Part shown: piece after piece, positions 16,912 to 25,065 of the stretch | How the letters are laid out: every line of letters begins with the position of its first letter | Position numbering within the stretch: the first letter of the stretch is position 1 | Origin: Bacillota bacterium | GTDB lineage: Bacteria; Bacillota; Sulfobacillia; JAJZYS01; JAJZLH01 | Assembly: GCA_021850485.1 (NCBI GenBank) | Contig: JAJZLY010000008.1 | Location: 62,001-126,000 of the forward strand | DNA: 64,000 bases | Reading direction: 5' to 3' | Made by a program: the position numbers and the translations under genes | Notes under the pieces: model-generated | What the model was told of the DNA's origin: nothing | Database searches by the model: none | The model's input: the letters and a program-made list of their open reading frames with translations, nothing else

Positions 16912-17385
16912 ATGGCTTCGGTTGGGACTCAGACCACCGGCAGAGCGCTACGCGCCAGTGCGGCCTCGATGGTCGGGCTGCTTTTGGTCCAGTTCGCCGT
17001 CGGCATCTACGTCAATGTGTTTGTCCGAATTCCGCCGCCACCGGCGGCTGGCGGCATGATGGGGGCGATGGGCGCCATGATGTCCGTCATGTCGCCGATG
17101 GTCATGCTGCACGCCATGCTCGGCGTATTGCTCGTGGCGGCCGGCGTGGTCACCGTTGCCACTGCCGCCGCCTTAGGCAGGCGTCGCAAGGCCCTGACCT
17201 GGTCCGTGGCCGGCTTGGTGTTCTTGCTGATCGCCGGCTACTTCGGATTGCGGTTTTTGTTCTTCGGTCAGCACAACGCCGACTCATTTCTGATGGCCAT
17301 GGCCTGGCTCGGGTCGCTCTCCGCCTTCCTTTCAGTCTGGCTGGATGCGATCCGCGCCGATGCACCTGCGGCCATCGGCCGCTGA
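16912..17385 (+). CDS. small membrane protein with a methionine-rich segment, unknown function
   Basis: The protein has 157 residues and four predicted transmembrane helices (about 19-38, 62-86, 92-113, 124-143). Between the first two lies a proline- and Met-rich stretch: nine Met in residues 49-69, with His67 (HAML) beside it. Its ATG lies 3 bases after the leuS stop, so it is probably cotranscribed with leuS. I do not recognise the family. The Met/His cluster could bind copper or a heme, but that is speculation. Confidence 0.7.
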   Translation: MASVGTQTTGRALRASAASMVGLLLVQFAVGIYVNVFVRIPPPPAAGGMMGAMGAMMSVMSPMVMLHAMLGVLLVAAGVVTVATAAALGRRRKALTWSVAGLVFLLIAGYFGLRFLFFGQHNADSFLMAMAWLGSLSAFLSVWLDAIRADAPAAIGR

Positions 17386-17415
17386 GTCACGCTGGCGGCT
17401 CGGCGCTGACGCCAC

Positions 17416-19224
17416 TTATTCCACGGTCACCGATTTGGCAAGATTGCGCGGCTTGTCGATGTCTGTCCCTCGCGCTACCGCCACGTGATAGGCCAAAAGC
17501 TGCAATGGCAGCGCTGCCAGGACGGGGGCTAGCTCATCGCGGCAGGCGGGCAGGGTGAACACCTGGTCGAGTTCGTCATGCTGGCTAAGATCGTAACTGG
17601 TGATGCCATAGGTCCAGCCGCCCCGGGCCTTGACCTCGGCCAGATTGGACAGGGTTTTGTCCAGCAAGTCCTTTTGGGTGAGCAGCGCCACCACCGGTAC
17701 GCCCTGCTCGATCAGGGCCAAGGTGCCGTGCTTTAGCTCGCCGGCGGCCAAGGCCTCGGCGTGCAGATAGGAGATTTCCTTGAGTTTGAGCTGACCCTCC
17801 ATCGCCACCGCATAGTCGGTGCCGCGACCCAGGTAGAAGACGTCTTTGGCCACGGTCAGCCGTTTGGCGACGGAGCTGACCTCTGCGTCCTTTTGCAAGA
17901 TCAGTTCGGCTTTTTCCGGCAGCGCCCACAGCTCCCTGGCCCAGTCCGCCTCCTGAGCGGCAGTCAACAGCCCGGTGCGCTTGGCGTACGCCAGCACCAG
18001 GAAGGTGAGGGCCAGGATCTGGGTGGTGTAGGCCTTCGAGGAGGCGACGGCAATCTCTGGTCCAGCCAGGGTCGGCACATTGAGTTCGGCCTCACGGCTG
18101 ATCGAACTTCCGATCACGTTGGTGATGGCGATCATCTTGGCACCCATCGCTTTGGCCCGGCGCATCGCCGACAGCGTGTCCAGTGTCTCGCCGGACTGCG
18201 AGACGGCAATCACCGTGTCAGTGGGTCCCAGTTTCAGGTGCCGGTAGCGAAACTCGCTGGCCAACTCGGCTTCAGCGGGAATGCCCAGGATGTCCTCGGC
18301 CAGCCGGCGGCCAACCAAGCAGGCATGATAGCTGGTACCACAGGCCACGAACCACAGCTTGCGGGGCAAGGGCCCTGGGTCTACCTCCAAGGCGATCCGG
18401 CTGAGATCTTCACTGAGCCGGCCGGCCATGGTTTGGCGCAGCGCCTTTGGCTGCTCTTGAATCTCCTTGATCATGAAGTGCGGATGGCCTCCGCGCTCCG
18501 CCTCTTCCAGGTTCCAGGACACCGCCAAGACCGGCCGCGTCACTTCGCCCTGGGGCCCATAGATGTGGGCGCCTTGGGCGGTGATCACGGCCACCTCGCC
18601 GTCTTCCACCACCACCACCTTGCGGGTTCGGCTGATCAAGGCTGGGATGTCCGAGGCCAGCATGTTTTCGCCCTCGCCCAAGCCCAGCAGCAACGGTGAG
18701 TCCTGGCGGGCAGCGCCGACCGCTCCCGGGTCCTGGGTGCGCACCACGGCCAGGGCGTAGGTACCGCGCAACCGGCTGATGACCGCCTGCAGGGCGTCTT
18801 TGAAGGGCAGCTCGGCGTACTCTTCGAGCAGGTGGACAGCCACCTCGGAGTCGGTTTCGGAGCGAAAAACGTGTCCCTTGGCTTGCAGTTCTTGGCGCAA
18901 CGCCCCGTGGTTCTCGATAATTCCGTTGTGGGCGACCGCCACGTCGCCGTGACAACCCAGATGGGGATGGGCATTTTGCTCGCTCGGCCGGCCATGCGTT
19001 GCCCATCTGGTGTGCCCCACCCCAACCTTACCGGCCAGCGGGTGGTCGGCCAGGGCGGCTTCCAGTTCAGCGATGCGGCCGACCGTCTTGACGAAGCCGA
19101 GCGCCCCTTGATCCAACACGGCGAGCCCTGCAGAGTCGTACCCTCGGTACTCCAACCGATTCAGTCCGGCCAGCAAAAATGGCATGGCCGTATCGTTTCC
19201 GGCGTATCCCACAATGCCACACAT
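17416..19224 (-). CDS. glmS: glutamine--fructose-6-phosphate aminotransferase
   Basis: The 602-residue enzyme makes glucosamine-6-phosphate from fructose-6-phosphate and glutamine, the first committed step towards UDP-GlcNAc. It begins MCGIVGYAG, with the N-terminal nucleophile Cys2. The glutaminase domain (about 1-230) contains GVGHTRWATHG; two SIS sugar-isomerase domains follow, with ACGTSYHA, VSQSGETLDT and SSKAYTTQ motifs. The end (KPRNLAKSVTVE) is canonical. A longer reading from 19344 would run into the leader. The mRNA leader carries a glmS ribozyme. Confidence 0.96.
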   Translation of the reverse strand: MCGIVGYAGNDTAMPFLLAGLNRLEYRGYDSAGLAVLDQGALGFVKTVGRIAELEAALADHPLAGKVGVGHTRWATHGRPSEQNAHPHLGCHGDVAVAHNGIIENHGALRQELQAKGHVFRSETDSEVAVHLLEEYAELPFKDALQAVISRLRGTYALAVVRTQDPGAVGAARQDSPLLLGLGEGENMLASDIPALISRTRKVVVVEDGEVAVITAQGAHIYGPQGEVTRPVLAVSWNLEEAERGGHPHFMIKEIQEQPKALRQTMAGRLSEDLSRIALEVDPGPLPRKLWFVACGTSYHACLVGRRLAEDILGIPAEAELASEFRYRHLKLGPTDTVIAVSQSGETLDTLSAMRRAKAMGAKMIAITNVIGSSISREAELNVPTLAGPEIAVASSKAYTTQILALTFLVLAYAKRTGLLTAAQEADWARELWALPEKAELILQKDAEVSSVAKRLTVAKDVFYLGRGTDYAVAMEGQLKLKEISYLHAEALAAGELKHGTLALIEQGVPVVALLTQKDLLDKTLSNLAEVKARGGWTYGITSYDLSQHDELDQVFTLPACRDELAPVLAALPLQLLAYHVAVARGTDIDKPRNLAKSVTVE

Positions 19225-19264
19225 ATGCACTTGTTCCCTTCTATGACACAGATGACAGATATGA

Positions 19265-19430
19265 GGTGGCAACCTGCACACGCAGGTCGCCTGGGCGGTG
19301 ATGTCCAGCCTGTCCCGTCCGTCGCCGGCCGGATTTCTGGGCACCTATCGGAACCGCCATACCGCGGGGTATCCGCCGAATTCTTCGATAAACCCCGACC
19401 TCGTCCACTCGCTCGGCGAGTGCAGGCGCT
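19265..19430 (-). ncRNA. glmS ribozyme/riboswitch (GlcN6P-responsive)
   Basis: Read on the minus strand the glmM-glmS gap contains the catalytic core of the glmS ribozyme: AAGCGCC with the predicted cleavage A(19430)|G(19429), then GACGAGG, GGGGTTTATCGA, TTCGGCGGAT and the GC-rich P4-type helices towards 19265. The order and spacing match known Bacillus ribozymes. Glucosamine-6-phosphate is the established cofactor for self-cleavage, which destabilises the glmS mRNA, so the product of GlmS represses its own synthesis. The cleavage site lies about 28 bases after the glmM stop. The exact 3' boundary is approximate. Confidence 0.88.
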
Positions 19431-19457
19431 TGAAAGAAGGATGATCGGACTTGGCTC

Positions 19458-20813
19458 TTAGCCCCCTTGGCCCACCACCTCCTGGTTCAGTCCAGCGATC
19501 AGTGCCAGCAAAGTGTCTCTAACCCGGGTGCAAATTGCAACATCCTGGCCCTCGACCATCACCCGGATCAGCGGTTCTGTCCCTGACGGCCGCACCGTCA
19601 CCCGACCCAATTGGCCAAGTTGGGCTCGTTGCACCGCCACCGCCTCAGTCAATCTCGGATCGGCGAACACGCGCTGCTTATCGGCCACCGGCAGGGCGCT
19701 TTCCAGATGGGGAAACGGCGTGAATGAGGCCCTTAAGGCGCTCAGGGTCTGCCCACTTTCGGCCAAAAGCCACAGCAGCAGGCGAGCGGTCAGCAACCCG
19801 TCGCCAGTGGTGTTGAAAGTCAGCGCCAGCAGATGCCCCGATGGCTCGCCCGCCAGTGCGAAGTTCGCCTGACGCATTCCTTCCAGTAGGTAGCGATCTC
19901 CCACCTGGGTCTCCACCACCTGCACACCCTGGCCTGCCAAGGCTCGGCGCAGTCCGCCGTTGGCCAGCACTGTCAGGGCCACGCCGCCTCCCTCCAGCCA
20001 GCCCTTGGCCCGAAACCAAGGCGCAAACATGCCGATCAGGTGGTCTCCGGTCACCACCTCGCCCATCTCGTCCACGGCCAGCGCTCGATCGGCGTCACCG
20101 TCAAACGCCACGCCGATCGTGCCGTGCCCTCGCCTGCGCACTGCCTGCTGCAGGCTCTCCAGATCCGTAGAGCCGGACTTGACGTTGATCCGCTGTCCGT
20201 CTGGCACGCCGTGCAGCAGACGGACATGGGCGCCGCTTCCGGCCAGTACCTGGCGGGCCAGCGGCGCCGCCGCGCCCCAGGCACAGTCCGCGATCACACT
20301 GCCGCTCCAGCGGGCGGTCGACAGAGCGCTGAGCTGATGGACATAGCTCTGACGAAGACGCGTGGCCTCGCGCCTTTGGCCTACGCCGACCCCCACCGGG
20401 CGGTGCGGGTGGCTGCCATCGATCCCCGCCTCGAGAGATTCTTCTTGTTGATCGGTCAGTTTGAAACCGTCGGCGCCGAAGATCTTAATGCCGTTATCCT
20501 CAATCGGGTTATGACTGGCTGAAATCATCACACCGGCGCAGGCATCGCTGTGCCGCGTAGCCCAGGCCACCGCCGGAGTCGGAACCACGCCCAGTGCCCA
20601 TACATCGACGCCCATAGCCATCAGGCCGGCACCGACCGCCGCCTCCAGCAGGTCACCGCTCAGGCGGCTGTCCCGGCCGATCAGGACGCGCCGGTGCGGT
20701 GGTTGCGCTATGACCTGATCGCCCAGGGCGAGCCCGATGGCAAAGGCCAGCTCCGCACTCAGTCCGGCATTGGCCACAGCGCGCACGCCGTCTGTTCCAA
20801 AATAACGCCGCAT
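19458..20813 (-). CDS. glmM: phosphoglucosamine mutase
   Basis: The 451-residue enzyme converts glucosamine-6-phosphate to glucosamine-1-phosphate. The phosphoserine site is Ser100 in ISASHNP, the metal-binding loop is DGDADR, and the sugar-binding EPSGH and the phosphate-binding RPSGTEPLIRVM motif are present. It sits 12 bases after ybbR and upstream of the glmS ribozyme, so the operon is cdaA-ybbR-glmM-glmS. Confidence 0.95.
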   Translation of the reverse strand: MRRYFGTDGVRAVANAGLSAELAFAIGLALGDQVIAQPPHRRVLIGRDSRLSGDLLEAAVGAGLMAMGVDVWALGVVPTPAVAWATRHSDACAGVMISASHNPIEDNGIKIFGADGFKLTDQQEESLEAGIDGSHPHRPVGVGVGQRREATRLRQSYVHQLSALSTARWSGSVIADCAWGAAAPLARQVLAGSGAHVRLLHGVPDGQRINVKSGSTDLESLQQAVRRRGHGTIGVAFDGDADRALAVDEMGEVVTGDHLIGMFAPWFRAKGWLEGGGVALTVLANGGLRRALAGQGVQVVETQVGDRYLLEGMRQANFALAGEPSGHLLALTFNTTGDGLLTARLLLWLLAESGQTLSALRASFTPFPHLESALPVADKQRVFADPRLTEAVAVQRAQLGQLGRVTVRPSGTEPLIRVMVEGQDVAICTRVRDTLLALIAGLNQEVVGQGG

Positions 20814-20825
20814 CGGTCATCCCCC

Positions 20826-21185
20826 TTAGGGCCGGATTCGGACCTGAGCCGGCTCAAACTCCACCAACGCCGTTCCCCCGGGCCCGCTCAGGACCAAGGG
20901 AGCCAGCCCTCCCCGGCTGCTTGGATCCACGGCCGTCACCCGAAACTGCGCTGCACTCACCGTTTGCAGCAACGACTGCGGGCCTTGCACCACTACAGTT
21001 ACCGTGCTCGGCGTTGGCCTGGCACCGGCCGGGCCACCGATCACGACCACGGGCAGCCCGCTCAGGGTGCGGTGCACGATCGGGTCGCTCTGCGAGATCA
21101 CCACCGCCCACACCACCGCCGCCAGCAGCACAGACACCAGGGCCAGCACCGGCCGGGTGGCCAGCCACCTATCCACGGTGGTCAC
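20826..21185 (-). CDS. YbbR-like protein, short form
   Basis: The protein has 119 residues: one N-terminal transmembrane helix (about 14-35) and a single small beta-rich external domain. Bacillus YbbR/CdaR (about 480 aa) has four such domains; here only one appears. GTG 21185 is preferred over an upstream ATG because it begins close to the membrane helix; its 5' end overlaps cdaA by 17 bases. YbbR proteins bind and modulate CdaA, the diadenylate cyclase. Identification relies chiefly on position between cdaA and glmM. Confidence 0.65.
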   Translation of the reverse strand: MTTVDRWLATRPVLALVSVLLAAVVWAVVISQSDPIVHRTLSGLPVVVIGGPAGARPTPSTVTVVVQGPQSLLQTVSAAQFRVTAVDPSSRGGLAPLVLSGPGGTALVEFEPAQVRIRP

Positions 21186-21975
21186 CGGCCGCCATCTGCT
21201 TGGACAGGTGGCTCTCAACCAGTTTGCGCAGGCGCCTTTCGTCAAGGTACCTGGTCAGCTCTCCGCCCTTGGCCACGCTGATCGCCCCCGTCTCCTCAGA
21301 CACCACCACCACCGTGGCGTCTGACACCTCGCTGGCTCCGATCGCCGCCCGGTGGCGGGTGCCCAGATCGCTGGCCACCATCGAGGTGGCGGCCAACGGC
21401 AAGAAGCAGGCGGCAGCCAGCACGCGGTCCCGACGCACGATCACGGCACCGTCATGCAGCGGCGTGTTCGGCGCAAAGATGTTGCACAGGATCTGCCAGG
21501 ACACCTTGGCCCCGAGCCAGGTGCCGGCTGCGGCCAGGTCGGTCAGGCCGGTCTGCCCTTCGAGCACGATCAGCGCCCCGACTCGCTGGCGCGAAAGCCG
21601 CAGCGTAGCCTGAACCACTGCCTCCACGGCCAGGGCGGCGTTGGGCTCCCCATCCTCGCGGCCGATCCACCCTTCGAGGAAGCGGGCCCGCCCCAGCCGT
21701 TCCAGTCCGCTGCGCAGCTCCGGCTGAAAAACCACCGGGATCGCCACCAGCAACCCGACCAAAGCCGTCTCCAAGACCACGTGCAGCGCCTGCAGCCCAA
21801 CCAGGGCCGATAATTCGGTGCCCAGCGCCACCACCACAATGCCTTTCATCAGCTGGAAGGCACGGGTGCCGCGGATGGCCAGCAAGATGCGGTAGAACAG
21901 ATAGGCGACGATCAGGATGTCGAGGATGTTTTGAATCAGCGCACCCGGACCCATGGCGATGATCCTCAACCACAT
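21169..21975 (-). CDS. cdaA: diadenylate cyclase (c-di-AMP synthase)
   Basis: This 268-residue protein has three N-terminal transmembrane helices (about 10-85) and a C-terminal DisA_N-type cyclase domain. The catalytic DGA motif is present as TPLHDGAVIV, and GTRHRAAIG forms the second nucleotide-binding motif. It condenses two ATP to c-di-AMP, which in Firmicutes controls potassium and osmotic balance. ATG 21975 follows AAGGGGGA; the longer form from 22059 overlaps the upstream gene and is not preferred. The adjacent ybbR-glmM order is conserved. Confidence 0.94.
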   Translation of the reverse strand: MWLRIIAMGPGALIQNILDILIVAYLFYRILLAIRGTRAFQLMKGIVVVALGTELSALVGLQALHVVLETALVGLLVAIPVVFQPELRSGLERLGRARFLEGWIGREDGEPNAALAVEAVVQATLRLSRQRVGALIVLEGQTGLTDLAAAGTWLGAKVSWQILCNIFAPNTPLHDGAVIVRRDRVLAAACFLPLAATSMVASDLGTRHRAAIGASEVSDATVVVVSEETGAISVAKGGELTRYLDERRLRKLVESHLSKQMAAGDHRG

Positions 21976-21997
21976 CGCCAGGTCCCCCTTGGCTGCG

Positions 21998-22474
21998 CTA
22001 GCGTTGGCAATCTTGGCGCAAGACCAGCCGATGGGTGCGTTTGATGCCCAGGTATCCAAGGCCGCCGTCCGCCTCCAGCGGCCGCACAGCAGTCAGCTGG
22101 AAGCCACGGGTCTGCAAGTGGCGAAACGACGTCACATCGGCGTTCGAGATATCCACCAGCAGGCCCAGCCGGTCGGTGCGCACGGCCAAATCGTGGGCAG
22201 CGCCCAGCAGGGCGTCTGCCACCGGCGTCTCCCACAGGTCAGGCTGCAGGTCGAATCCGGCCAGTCCCAGATCGTCGCCGACCAAGAGCACCAGCAGCAG
22301 GTAGGTGGCGCGCTGGTGACTGGCGACCAGGGCCGGCAGGCTCTGGGCATCACCGCTGACGGCATCCACAGACACCGTCGGTCGACCGCCGATCGACCGC
22401 CAGGCCTCGGCCGTCTCCGACCCAGGCGGCTGGCTGGCGACACCCACGTCCAGGCTAGGCGTGGGTGCCTTCAT
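21998..22474 (-). CDS. GNAT-like protein of unknown function
   Basis: The 158-residue protein lies between rex and cdaA and overlaps the rex stop by 20 bases. Its second half (LLLVLLVGDDLGLAGF, then NADVTSFRHLQTRGFQL) resembles the end of GNAT acetyltransferases, in which N-x-A-x-x-F-x-x-x-G-F forms the last helix. However, the acetyl-CoA-binding RxxGxG/A loop is not obvious, so it could be a degenerate GNAT or another fold. No function is proposed. Confidence 0.55.
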   Translation of the reverse strand: MKAPTPSLDVGVASQPPGSETAEAWRSIGGRPTVSVDAVSGDAQSLPALVASHQRATYLLLVLLVGDDLGLAGFDLQPDLWETPVADALLGAAHDLAVRTDRLGLLVDISNADVTSFRHLQTRGFQLTAVRPLEADGGLGYLGIKRTHRLVLRQDCQR

Positions 22475-23111
22475 CGGCCTTGTCCTCCCTTAGCTGGCCG
22501 TAATAGGCCAACGCCTGCAACTCGGTGGCCAGATCCAGGTTGTGGACAAACACGTCCGGGTGGCGCAGCTTGACCGGTGCGAAGTTCAACACCGCCCGCA
22601 CGCCACCCGCCACCAACGCCGAGAAGACCGCTTCGGCCGCTGGCGCCGGCACCGTGATGGCGGCCAGCCTGACCTGCCGACGCTGTAGCTCTTTGGTGAT
22701 GGCGCTGGCCGGCAGCACCGTATAGCCCTCGACCGATCCCATGGCCTTGTTGGCGTCGCTGTCGAACACCGGGCCAACAGTCAGTCCCGCGTGGCGCCTG
22801 GAGAGGTAGCGGAGCAACGCTGTGCCCAGTCGGCCGGCCCCGACCAGGGCCAACTCCGGCTGCTCCGAAATTCCCAGGATCTGGCGAATGGAAGCCTCCA
22901 GGTGGCGCACCGAATAGCCGATGCCGCGGCGGCCGAAGGCGCCGAAATAGGCTAGATCTTTGCGAATTTGCTCCGAGGTGAACTGGCTCAGCTCCGACAA
23001 CTCCCGGGAGGACACCACGTCCTCACCGGTCCGGGCCAGCTCTTCTAATTCGCGCAGGTACAGCGGCAGCCGACTGATGGTGGCGGCCGGGATGCGCCGC
23101 GTGGTCTTCAC
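22455..23111 (-). CDS. rex: redox-sensing transcriptional repressor Rex
   Basis: The 218-residue repressor has an N-terminal winged helix (about 1-85; ISRLPLYLRELEEL and SSRELSELSQFTSEQIRKDLAYFG) and a C-terminal Rossmann fold with LVGAGRLGTALL. It senses the NADH/NAD+ ratio and in Firmicutes represses fermentation and respiration genes when NADH is low. The start overlaps the stop of the polyprenyl synthase gene. Typical length (about 210-215 aa). Confidence 0.93.
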   Translation of the reverse strand: MKTTRRIPAATISRLPLYLRELEELARTGEDVVSSRELSELSQFTSEQIRKDLAYFGAFGRRGIGYSVRHLEASIRQILGISEQPELALVGAGRLGTALLRYLSRRHAGLTVGPVFDSDANKAMGSVEGYTVLPASAITKELQRRQVRLAAITVPAPAAEAVFSALVAGGVRAVLNFAPVKLRHPDVFVHNLDLATELQALAYYGQLREDKADEGTHA

Positions 23112-24097
23112 GCCTCCCGCTCCACCACGTAGGAAGCCATCGAGAGCAGCGCTTCCCTGGCCTCGTTGGCTGGCAGCACGCCCAGGGAATCAGCCGCCTC
23201 CCGGACCAGGCGAAGGGCCACATCTTGGGCGTAGGCGAACGATCCAGAGCGCCCCAAGATGGACTGCATCTCGGCCCATTCGTCCTGACCGGCAGCTCGG
23301 GCCGTGGCCAGTTTTGTCAGACGGGTGCGTTCTGGCTCTTGCGAGTTGACCAGTCCGTGAATCAACGGCAAGGTCAGCACGCCAGAGCGCAGATCGCCTC
23401 CCACCACCTTGCCGAAGGCGACCGAGGTGGCGGTGAAGTCCAACAGATCGTCCACGATTTGAAACCCCAGTCCCATACTCCAACCGAAGGTGTACAGGAC
23501 CCGCTGCTTCCACTCTTCGGCGCCGGCCATCAGCGCGCCCAGCCGGCAGCTCTCAGCCAAAAACAGCGCCGTCTTCTTGCCGATGCGGTCCAGATAGTCG
23601 GCCTCGGTGGGTAAATCTCCGCCCAAAGCCGCCACGTTCTGCTGAATCTCGCCATCGCACATCTGGCGAACCACCGCCGACATGATCAGCGTCGCCTCCG
23701 GTTCGCGGGTCTCTGCCAGCAGACCGAGCGAGCGGGCAAACAGATAGTCGCCGGCCAAAATCGCCACCCGGCGGTTCCACACGGTGTGCACGGTGGCCAC
23801 GTTGCGGCGCAACAGGGCCTCGTCCAAGATGTCGTCGTGAATCAAGGTGGCCATGTGGATCATCTCAGTGGCCGCTGCCACCTTCATGATCTGGGCGGCG
23901 TCGACGCTGTGCCCAAAGCGGGCGGCCAGAAAAACGAGCGCCGGTCGAATGCGCTTGCCCCCGCCGGAGAGCAGGTGACCGACAACCTCGCGCACACCCT
24001 CTCGAGCCTGCTGCAGGTCGTCTTGCAGGTAGCTCTCCAGGGCGTTCAATTCCGGTCTGACCACCTGGAACAGGTTGGGGAATTCCACCTTGACCAT
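23108..24097 (-). CDS. trans-polyprenyl diphosphate synthase (heptaprenyl type)
   Basis: This 329-residue prenyltransferase condenses isopentenyl diphosphate onto allylic diphosphate to make quinone side chains. Both Asp-rich motifs are present: DDILDEA with the FARM (first) region and DDLLDF as the second. GGKRIRPALV is the signature. ATG 24097 follows GGTGGAG; a 12-residue longer form (24133) has a weaker site. The most similar Firmicutes enzymes make heptaprenyl (menaquinone) chains, but chain length cannot be read from the sequence. Confidence 0.88.
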   Translation of the reverse strand: MVKVEFPNLFQVVRPELNALESYLQDDLQQAREGVREVVGHLLSGGGKRIRPALVFLAARFGHSVDAAQIMKVAAATEMIHMATLIHDDILDEALLRRNVATVHTVWNRRVAILAGDYLFARSLGLLAETREPEATLIMSAVVRQMCDGEIQQNVAALGGDLPTEADYLDRIGKKTALFLAESCRLGALMAGAEEWKQRVLYTFGWSMGLGFQIVDDLLDFTATSVAFGKVVGGDLRSGVLTLPLIHGLVNSQEPERTRLTKLATARAAGQDEWAEMQSILGRSGSFAYAQDVALRLVREAADSLGVLPANEAREALLSMASYVVEREA

Positions 24098-24141
24098 CCT
24101 CGGCTCCACCGTTGTCTGAGGCTGGCAGAGCATGCCTAAGC

Positions 24142-25065
24142 TTACCTGTTCTCGTCCTCCGGCTCCAGCCCTGCCGCCTGAATCAGTCTGGCCAGGCGGG
24201 CGGCGGCAGCGGACTTGGTGATGTGCAGCGCATGGCCCAGCTCCGACAATGTCGCCTCAGGATCGGCCAGCCGGGCTGCTGCAGCGTCGCGGACGGCTGC
24301 CCCAAATCGATCCAGACGGCCCTCAATCTGCAGGGTTTGAATCGCCAACAGCTGGCGGGAGGCGGCTCGGGCCGACCTTTGCAAATTGGCCGTCTCGGCG
24401 TTGACTAGGCGGTTGACATGATCCTTCAGCTCAGAGATGGCCCACACGTCTTCGAAAGCGAACAGGGCCCCCTTGCCGCCGACGGCCGCCAGAAGAGCCG
24501 TCACCTGACGCCGGCTCTTCAGATAGACCAAAAAACGGCCGCGGCGCTCCGTCCGACGGGCGTCAATCCCCAAGGAGCCAAGTAGGTCTGCAGTCTCCAG
24601 GGCGAGCTGCGGCTGGGCGTAGACAAATTCCAGATGCGGCTCCTTGTGTGGGTCGTTGATCGAGCCACATGCCAGCAGGTAGCCGCGCAGCAGTGCCCCC
24701 CGTCTGGCTGAGGTGGCAGTGAGCTGCCTGGGCAGCGGCAGCAGGTCCAGGCCCAGCCCCAACATGCCCAGCCACGGCGCAGCCGCGCCCAGGTCGGGCA
24801 GATGGAGGGCGAACCGGCCGTGACGGCGGTTGGCTCGGCGCAACAGGTCCGGCTTAGGCACGCCCTCTTGGCGCAACAGGTGTACGGCCAGTCTGGCCAC
24901 TGCCGGGTGATCGAAGCCGGTCAGCAAAATGGCGCCGCCGGCGCCTTCTTTGACCATGCTCCCCGGTCGTAGCAATCCGGCCAGCAGCGCCCTGCGCACG
25001 ACGGCCCTGTGTGGTTTGATCTGGGCCAACTCGGCCTTCAGGCGTCTTGTGAATGAATCTGCCAC
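24142..25065 (-). CDS. whiA: DNA-binding protein WhiA
   Basis: The 307-residue protein has the two domains of WhiA: a LAGLIDADG-like N-terminal part (about 1-195) and a C-terminal helix-turn-helix (TLSELGHALHITKSAAAARLARL). It starts at GTG 25065, 28 bases inside the end of yvcK. In Bacillus, WhiA affects cell division and wall metabolism and works with the yvcK-rapZ cluster genes. No catalytic LAGLIDADG residues are expected. Confidence 0.9.
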   Translation of the reverse strand: MADSFTRRLKAELAQIKPHRAVVRRALLAGLLRPGSMVKEGAGGAILLTGFDHPAVARLAVHLLRQEGVPKPDLLRRANRRHGRFALHLPDLGAAAPWLGMLGLGLDLLPLPRQLTATSARRGALLRGYLLACGSINDPHKEPHLEFVYAQPQLALETADLLGSLGIDARRTERRGRFLVYLKSRRQVTALLAAVGGKGALFAFEDVWAISELKDHVNRLVNAETANLQRSARAASRQLLAIQTLQIEGRLDRFGAAVRDAAAARLADPEATLSELGHALHITKSAAAARLARLIQAAGLEPEDENR

